Shown here: one piece after another, positions 22,892 through 27,560 of the stretch
How positions within the stretch are numbered: position 1 is the stretch's first letter
Layout of the letters: the number at the start of each line of letters is the position of its first letter
NCBI GenBank assembly: GCA_937952235.1
Contig: CALFZM010000250.1
Location: 1 to 27,560 of the forward strand
DNA: 27,560 bases
Direction of reading: 5' to 3'
DNA from: an uncultured Opitutia bacterium
Lineage (GTDB): Bacteria > Verrucomicrobiota > Verrucomicrobiia > Opitutales > Opitutaceae
Notes under the pieces: model-generated
The model's database searches: none
What the model was told of the DNA's origin: nothing
What the model saw: only the letters and a program-made list of their open reading frames with translations
Position numbers and translations under genes: made by a program

Positions 22892-23644
22892 TCACATGAG
22901 GGCTTTCGTGACGAAGTAATCGAGCACGAGGATGAGGATGAGCGACGTCACGACCGCGCGGGTGACGGAGGCCCCGATCTCGCGCGGGCCGCCGCGGGTG
23001 TTGAGGCCGATGTTGCAGCAGACGAGGATGACGCCGACGCCGAAGACCTCGGCCTTGATGAGTCCGTTCAGGATGTCCTTGAACTCCATGAAGCGACGCA
23101 GCGCGGAAAAGTACGCCGGCGGATCGATCGCGATGAAGTGCGTGTACTTCGAGATGATCGCCCCGCCGAACCAGCCGACGAGATTCGCGATGATGGCGAG
23201 CACGGGCACCATGACCACGGCGGCGACCAGTCGGGGCATCACCAGCATCCGCACCGGCGGGATGTTCATCGTCTGCAGGGCGTCGACCTCCTGATACACC
23301 TTCATCGAGGCCAGCTCCGCGGTGATGGCGGAGCCGACGCGGCCGGTGAGCAGGATCGCCACCATCACGGGGCCGAGCTCGCGCGCCATCGACAGGCCGA
23401 CCAGGCTGCCGATGAACTGCTTCGCGCCGAAATTCTGCATCGAGTAGCCGGCCTGCAGCGCGAGCACGCTGCCGATGAAAAAACTGAGGATCGCGACGAT
23501 CGGGAGCGTCGTGTAGCCGATCAGGTAGCATTGCTCGATGAAGCGGCCGAACTGGCGCGGCAGCGTGGGCAGGTAGCCGATGCTGCGAAACAGCAGCAGC
23601 ACCGTGCTGCCGAAACCCTCGAGAATGTTGTTGAGTTGTCTCAT
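22892..23644 (-). CDS. mlaE: ABC transporter permease, MlaE-like
   Basis: Inner-membrane permease of the MlaE/TrgB family, 250 residues from ATG 23644. It begins with an amphipathic interfacial region (MRQLNNILEGFGSTVLLLFR). Family blocks follow: IEQCYLIGYTTLPIVAILSFFIGSVLALQ, then GPVMVAILLTGRVGSAITAELASMKVYQEVDAL with the conserved ELG-P and E-x-DAL elements. Near the C-terminus is GGPREIGASVTRAVVTSLILILVLDYFVT. Five or so membrane segments are visible. It starts one base after the stop of the WPF-repeat gene, so the two are tightly coupled; mlaF follows after 2 nt. Confidence 0.95.
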   Translation of the reverse strand: MRQLNNILEGFGSTVLLLFRSIGYLPTLPRQFGRFIEQCYLIGYTTLPIVAILSFFIGSVLALQAGYSMQNFGAKQFIGSLVGLSMARELGPVMVAILLTGRVGSAITAELASMKVYQEVDALQTMNIPPVRMLVMPRLVAAVVMVPVLAIIANLVGWFGGAIISKYTHFIAIDPPAYFSALRRFMEFKDILNGLIKAEVFGVGVILVCCNIGLNTRGGPREIGASVTRAVVTSLILILVLDYFVTKALM

Positions 23645-23645
23645 G

Positions 23646-25160
23646 TCAGCGCGGCGCGGAGGTACTGCTAGCCGGTTTCGCCGGGAAATCTAACCAGAAC
23701 ATGCGCCAACCCCCGCCGGCCGGGCGCCGGAAGCCGAAGAGCCCGTGGCCGACCGCCACGCGCTTCGCGCCACCCTCGCGCGTCACGCCGAGCAGCGGGC
23801 CGAGGTGGAATTCGGTGCGTTCCTGCGCGGGCCGCTTCTCCCAGGTGACGGCGTTCCACAGCACGGAGGTCCGTTCGTCGCCGGAGGGCAGCCGTTCGTA
23901 CCGCGCGAGCGAGAGCAACGGCGACCACACGTGCCGGATCTTCTCGTTGCGCGGGAAAAACACCTCGAGCGGGCTGAACCATTGCCACTGCCGCCGGCCG
24001 GCGCCGTTGTCCCACGCGCTCACGAAGGGCCAGATGTGCGTGAGCTCGGCCGGCGCCTTGGGCGTGCGGCCCAGGCTGCGCTGCACTTCGTTCCAATAGA
24101 GAAAATACAGGAACTGCGTGCGCGTCCGCTCGACGCGGTCGTCGTCCGACCACTGGGCCCGCCGCACCAGCGGCCAGAGGTACCACCGCTTGTCGTAGCC
24201 CTTCACGACCGAATGCGAATAGAACGGCGCCCAGCGGTCGACGTGGCGCTCCGTGCCGCGGCCCTGCAGGAAAAGCGGCCAGAAGTAGCGCGTTTCCCGA
24301 TACGCCTGCGGCTTGCTGCGCTCGGTGTAGCCGAAGAACGGCCAGAGGTAATCCTCGTTGATGAAGCCGTCGCCGGTGCTGCGGGTGTAGAAGGGCAGGA
24401 TGCCCACGTCGCGCCGCGGGGGCGTGCCGGGCGGCGCGTCCGCGGCGGGCATCCGCACGGCCTTGAAGCCGAACGGCCAGAGGTAGGTGTCGTGCCGCGA
24501 ACCGTCCGGCCGCTCCGTGTAACCGTAGAACGGCCAGAACGCCCAGCCCTGGGCCGCGCCCGAGGTGACGCGCAGGAAGGGCCAGGGCGTCCAGCGCGAG
24601 ACGACGCCCCGCTTCTCGTTGCGCACGTAAAAGGGGAAGGCCGTGAACGAGAGATGCTCCAGCGTGAGCTTGTGCTTGATCGTCCCGTGGAACGGGAAGA
24701 ACGCGCGGTAGCTGTCCTCCGGATCGCCCGCCTCGCGCGAGAACCAGAACGGAAACACCTCGAACTCCCGGCGCCGGTCGTACGGCGTGCCGGGGGGCGC
24801 CGCCCCCTCGTGCCGCCCCCACCGCCGGATCAGCTGGAACACGCTCCAATGGTACGTGGTGCCGTCGGTGTCGTACGTGAAGAGGGGATACAGCGCGTAG
24901 CCCGCGCGGAAGCCGTGCTCGGGGTGGTCGAGCCGCACCCAGAAGGGCCGGAAGCCGCTGGCCGTGTTGCCCGCCGCATCCGCGCGCGGGCGTTCGAACA
25001 CCAGCGGCCCCGCCGCCTGCCACGTGTCCGTGCCGGTGGCGGCATCGTGCTGCGCGACGTAGAACGGCCACAGGTTGCGCTCACGCTCCGCCGGCTCGCT
25101 GCGTCCCGCGACAGCGGTGACGGCGAGCCCGAGCCAGGCGAGCAGTGGGCGGACGGACAT
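23646..25160 (-). CDS. Secreted WPF-repeat protein of unknown function, first gene of the mla operon
   Basis: I do not know a named family for this 504-residue protein. It starts with a signal peptide (MSVRPLLAWLGLAVTAVAGR), so it is periplasmic or outer-membrane. The rest is about 18 units of 16-22 residues centred on [WFYL]-P-[FL]-[FYW]. Examples are WPF at 31, RPF 71, YPL 91, FPF 136, 155 and 175, WPF 193, 209, 228 and 273, WPL 294 and 329, WPF 377, and SPL at 396 and 413. Two units share an almost identical tail (WPFYGYTER at 209, WPFFGYTER at 273). Between motifs are charged and Tyr/Arg-rich stretches, as in paired beta strands. This could be a beta-barrel, solenoid or propeller. It lies one base before mlaE, so it likely acts with MlaEFD in envelope lipid transport. 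The protein does not end in an aromatic residue. Confidence 0.85.
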   Translation of the reverse strand: MSVRPLLAWLGLAVTAVAGRSEPAERERNLWPFYVAQHDAATGTDTWQAAGPLVFERPRADAAGNTASGFRPFWVRLDHPEHGFRAGYALYPLFTYDTDGTTYHWSVFQLIRRWGRHEGAAPPGTPYDRRREFEVFPFWFSREAGDPEDSYRAFFPFHGTIKHKLTLEHLSFTAFPFYVRNEKRGVVSRWTPWPFLRVTSGAAQGWAFWPFYGYTERPDGSRHDTYLWPFGFKAVRMPAADAPPGTPPRRDVGILPFYTRSTGDGFINEDYLWPFFGYTERSKPQAYRETRYFWPLFLQGRGTERHVDRWAPFYSHSVVKGYDKRWYLWPLVRRAQWSDDDRVERTRTQFLYFLYWNEVQRSLGRTPKAPAELTHIWPFVSAWDNGAGRRQWQWFSPLEVFFPRNEKIRHVWSPLLSLARYERLPSGDERTSVLWNAVTWEKRPAQERTEFHLGPLLGVTREGGAKRVAVGHGLFGFRRPAGGGWRMFWLDFPAKPASSTSAPR

Positions 25161-25490
25161 GGGTCGAGGGAGTGCGGTGCCCTATCTCCCTGCGCGGCAC
25201 CGCGAAACAGTGGCAATCAACGTGAGTCGCGAACGTAAGGAGCGGACATTGGTGAGGAAAGGGCGGGGCGCAAATGCTATGTTGGGCCCGCATGTGTACC
25301 ACGGCCGCGAGGGAGGTTCCACGGGCCGGTCGGCCCGGCCCGACGGGCGGAAGTGTGTCATAGCGCCCGGCGTCGCGGCATCCTCCGGAGACGTTTGCCG
25401 TTGCGGCGAGGGTTGGCCGGGCTGTCATGGCCGGACGATGTCGTCCGCCCGCGTATCGCTTCCTCTCCTGGCGCCCTGCGCCGACCGGCC
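25161..25490. other. Intergenic region between the divergent mla operon and rsmD, no gene seen
   Basis: This 330-nt gap must hold the promoters of two divergent units, but I find no convincing -35/-10 pair. A CGGGCCG-GT-CGGCCCG palindrome sits at 25322-25337. On the minus strand a strong CGGAGG is followed directly by an ATG (25383) encoding only MPRRRAL before a stop. That looks like the beginning of a REP-associated (RAYT-type) transposase, but nothing after it continues the match. Frames crossing this gap are Arg/Pro-rich and look non-coding. Confidence 0.4.
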
Positions 25491-26096
25491 ATGCGCATAA
25501 GCGGCGGCCGGGCGCGCGGCATCCCGCTCGTGACGCCCCGGGGCGATGCGGTGCGGCCGGCGACCGACGGGATGCGGCAGGCCGTCTTCTCCAGCCTGGG
25601 CGCCCGCGTGGCGGACGCGCGTTTTCTCGATCTCTTTGCCGGCAGCGGCGCGTACGGGCTCGAGGCGCTGAGTCGCGGCGCCGCCAGCGGGACGTTCGTG
25701 GAGCAGAACGCCCGGGCCGCGGCCTGTATCCGGCAAAACCTGACCGCGGTCGGCCGCAGCCTCGCCCGCGACCTCCGCGACACCGCCGTCGTGCAGGCCG
25801 ACGCCCGCGCCGTGCCGCTTGGCGGCGGCAGCGTGCCGGATCTCGTGTTCATTGATCCGCCATACGAGATCATCGCCGATATCGCCCCGGCCCTGTTCAC
25901 CCGGCTTGCCGACGTGCTGGCCGCGAATCCCGAGGCCCTGGTCGTCTTTGAGCTGCCGGGCGAACTCGACCTTGCGCCCGCCGGTTGGACGCTCCTGAAA
26001 CGCCTCGGCAAGGGCGCCCGGCAGCCGACGGTGGCGTTCTTCCAGCGCGCGGTCTCGCCGCCGGAGGGAAGCGCGCGAGTGGCAACGGGGGCCTGA
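25491..26096 (+). CDS. rsmD: 16S rRNA (guanine-N2)-methyltransferase RsmD
   Basis: Methylates 16S rRNA at G966 (E. coli numbering) with S-adenosylmethionine. The 201 residues from ATG 25491 begin MRISGGRARGIPLVTPRGDA and VRPATDGMRQAVFSSLG, the classic RsmD N-terminus. Next are the SAM-binding DLFAGSGAYGLEALSRGA (47-64) and the catalytic DPPYE (122-126, IDPPYEII). A longer frame from 25353 adds Arg-rich sequence unlike the family. The gene converges with rsmE across a 152-nt gap holding repeat copy D. Confidence 0.95.
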   Translation: MRISGGRARGIPLVTPRGDAVRPATDGMRQAVFSSLGARVADARFLDLFAGSGAYGLEALSRGAASGTFVEQNARAAACIRQNLTAVGRSLARDLRDTAVVQADARAVPLGGGSVPDLVFIDPPYEIIADIAPALFTRLADVLAANPEALVVFELPGELDLAPAGWTLLKRLGKGARQPTVAFFQRAVSPPEGSARVATGA

Positions 26097-26150
26097 GCCG
26101 CACTCAGACCGTTGGACTTCAAATCAGCCCTGAGAACGGCCGCACTGAAG

Positions 26151-26222
26151 GTGGAGCGGCTTGTCCTCGAGCCGCCGCGAACCGGTCCGTCGCACGTCAG
26201 GCGCCTGGGGAGGCGGCGCCAC
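26151..26222 (-). repeat. Two-hairpin interspersed repeat, copy D
   Basis: A 72-bp version of the element, in the same orientation as copies A and B, with a 2-bp deletion in the second hairpin (GGCGCCTGGGGAGGCGGCGCC region) that weakens it. The central spacer, with GACGTGCGAC and ACCGGTTCGC on the minus strand, is nearly identical to that of copy C, so C and D are the closest pair. It sits between the convergent rsmD and rsmE genes, 54 bp after the rsmD stop and 26 bp before the rsmE stop. Confidence 0.82.
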
Positions 26223-26248
26223 CTCTACTGCAGCTTTGGGCTGAGGCG

Positions 26249-26989
26249 TCAGGCGGCCTCGCCGCCCGGCCCCAGCAGCCCGAGTTTCGACCGCAGGAGC
26301 ACGAGGCCGGCGACGACCGCCGTCTCGGTGCGGAGGATACGGGAGCCGAGGTGAAGCAGGCGGAAGCCGGCGGCGCGCAACGCCGCGCGGTCCCGGGGGG
26401 ACCAGCCGCGCTCGCCGCCCAGGGCGAGCACATGCGGGCGCGCGTCGGCAGGCACGTAGCCCGCCAGGCCTGCCGTCGCCTCGTAGGGATCGAGCGCGAT
26501 CCGCTCCGCCCCATTCGGCAGGTTGGCGAGCACCTCGGCCAGCGTCCGGTCATGGGTCACGTCCGGGATGCGGGTGTCGAAGGCCTGCTCCGCGCCGGCC
26601 AGCAGGTGCCGGCGCCACTCGCCGTCGGTCCACAGCGAGCTCCGGGCGTAGCTCGCCTCGGTCTTTTCGCACCGGGCGAAGTGCAGCGCGCCCGCGCCCA
26701 GGGCGGTAGCCTCGCGCAGGACGTCGCGCGCCGTCTGCGGCCGGGGCAGCCCGAGGACGAGCGTGAGCGGGTCCGGCGGCGGCGGCGGCGGGCCCCAGGC
26801 AAACGTCAGGAGGAGGGCGTCGGCGCCGATATCCGCGACGGTGCCCTTGCCCCGCGGGCCGTTGACCAGCCCGGCATCGAATGTATCCGCGACCCGGCGA
26901 CGCAGGACTTCGAGGAGGTGCCGGGCGCGCGGATCGCGCCGGGGCAGGGGGTGGCGGGTCTCGTCGGCGCTGAAGAGGATCAGGTTCAC
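26249..26989 (-). CDS. rsmE: 16S rRNA (uracil-N3)-methyltransferase RsmE
   Basis: SPOUT-class enzyme that methylates U1498 of 16S rRNA. The N-terminal domain reads MNLILFSADE, then PLPRRDPRARHLLEVLRRR and FDAGLVNGPRGKGTV. A run of six prolines (67-72) links it to the SPOUT domain. The knot region holds the LALGGERGWSPRDRAAL block (188-204), in place of the more common GPEGG form, and LGSRILRTETAVVAGL (214-229), the diagnostic C-terminal motif. The start is one of two adjacent GTG codons (26992 or 26989), with a GGGAG just upstream. ATG 27022 is in frame, but would overlap the upstream region of the divergent gene and add Pro-rich residues. It is 246 residues, normal length. Confidence 0.92.
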   Translation of the reverse strand: MNLILFSADETRHPLPRRDPRARHLLEVLRRRVADTFDAGLVNGPRGKGTVADIGADALLLTFAWGPPPPPPDPLTLVLGLPRPQTARDVLREATALGAGALHFARCEKTEASYARSSLWTDGEWRRHLLAGAEQAFDTRIPDVTHDRTLAEVLANLPNGAERIALDPYEATAGLAGYVPADARPHVLALGGERGWSPRDRAALRAAGFRLLHLGSRILRTETAVVAGLVLLRSKLGLLGPGGEAA

Positions 26990-27068
26990 CACTCCCACTG
27001 ATCGCGGCGCGGGCGGCGCCATGCAATTCGGTTTGGCGCCGCCCGCGGCGGGCTGCCAGGGTGGACCC

Positions 27069-27476
27069 GTGACCCCGCTCGCCTTCGAAGCCATCACCGC
27101 GCGCCTCGCGGCGTGGACGTTTCCCGTCGGGATCGAGGGTGTGGTTGGCATCGCGAGCGGCGGGGTGGTGCCGGCGGCGCTCGTGGCCCAGCGGCTCGGC
27201 GTGGGGTTGAAGGTCCTGGCCCTGAACTACCGCGACGACGCCAACGTGCCGCGTCACGAGGAACCGCGCCTGCTGGCGCCGGTGCCGGACCTGGGAACGT
27301 GGCGGCGCGTGCTGCTGGTCGACGACGTCTACGTCAGCGGGAAGAGTTGGCACGCCGCGCGCCGGCTGCTGCCGGCGGAGGTGGTGGTGTTGCCGTTCGT
27401 GCTGAAGGGAAAGGCCGAGTTCGCGCTGATCCGTGATGTCGAAGGGTGCGTGCAGTGGCCGTGGAAGGCGTGGTGA
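27069..27476 (+). CDS. Type I phosphoribosyltransferase-domain protein
   Basis: A 135-residue protein with the PRTase fold. It has VVGIASGGVVPAALVAQRLG (about 24-43) as the pyrophosphate-side loop, KVLALNYRD, and the PRPP-binding motif RRVLLVDDVYVSGKSWHAA (about 79-97) with the paired Asp residues. The short C-terminus holds the hood-like VVVLPFVLKGKAEFALI and ends CVQWPWKAW. It resembles xanthine/hypoxanthine PRTases of the Gpt group and small uncharacterised PRTases; I cannot name the substrate. GTG 27069 is chosen because AGGGTGG precedes it at a good distance; ATG 27021 is in frame and would add 16 residues. It is divergent from rsmE. Bases 27477-27560 contain nothing I recognise. Confidence 0.82.
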   Translation: MTPLAFEAITARLAAWTFPVGIEGVVGIASGGVVPAALVAQRLGVGLKVLALNYRDDANVPRHEEPRLLAPVPDLGTWRRVLLVDDVYVSGKSWHAARRLLPAEVVVLPFVLKGKAEFALIRDVEGCVQWPWKAW

Positions 27477-27560
27477 TGGGAGGTGAGGTTCAAAGTGTGA
27501 ATGGCGCTCGCCGGCTGAGAGGTTCTCGACGGGGCCCGCCGGCGCCGAGCCTATGGCGGG

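Noticed and set aside
26763..27068. N-terminal extension of the phosphoribosyltransferase frame
   Set aside because: The extension is antisense to rsmE and consists of Gly/Arg/Ser-rich sequence; the PRTase fold begins after GTG 27069.

Overview
The window is about 27.5 kb of dense, very GC-rich bacterial chromosome. Gene content points to a Gram-negative: outer-membrane barrel proteins, an Mla-type transporter and a urea ABC importer with a periplasmic binding protein. The compact style, weak Shine-Dalgarno sequences, the AFSLVE-type pilin and the interspersed palindromes suggest the Verrucomicrobiota (Opitutaceae-like). That placement is inference from gene style; there is no rRNA or marker phylogeny here.

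Region 1 (1-11763, nearly all minus strand) is a urea-scavenging supercluster. In transcription order it holds an outer-membrane barrel protein, urtA, a strong intrinsic terminator, urtBCDE, ureA, ureB, a 142-residue unknown, ureC, ureE and ureF (cut by the left edge; ureG and ureD/H presumably follow outside). Urea would cross the outer membrane through the barrel, be bound by UrtA, imported by UrtBCDE and hydrolysed by UreABC. The usual ureB-ureC junction is interrupted by about 1 kb holding a possible small plus-strand gene, a sigma70-like promoter, the unknown gene and a two-hairpin repeat.

Region 2 (11690-12637) is a divergent promoter region followed by a second barrel protein of the TorF/Gcw_chp type. 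Both divergent genes have a candidate sigma54 (-24/-12) promoter 40-50 nt before their start codons, consistent with nitrogen control.

Region 3 (12753-20943) is an arginine cluster: argC, argB, argD, argF and argG on the plus strand, with argJ inverted between argC and argB and a lone type IV pilin-like gene inverted between argF and argG. With argJ present and no argA seen, the acetyl-group recycling pathway from glutamate to argininosuccinate is nearly complete; argH is not in the window.

Region 4 (21080-25160, minus) is a tight four-gene operon: a secreted protein of about 18 repeated [WF]P[FL] motifs, then mlaE, mlaF and mlaD, with gaps of 1, 2 and 4 nt. The repeat protein is the best candidate for an undescribed component, probably of an envelope lipid-transport system.

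Region 5 (25491-27476) holds two 16S rRNA methyltransferase genes in convergent orientation (rsmD, rsmE) and a phosphoribosyltransferase-fold gene.

Four copies of a 72-74 bp element made of two adjacent hairpins are scattered through the window, three of them between convergent genes. Further unrelated inverted-repeat elements lie in other intergenic gaps. I see no tRNA, rRNA, CRISPR array, prophage or complete insertion sequence.
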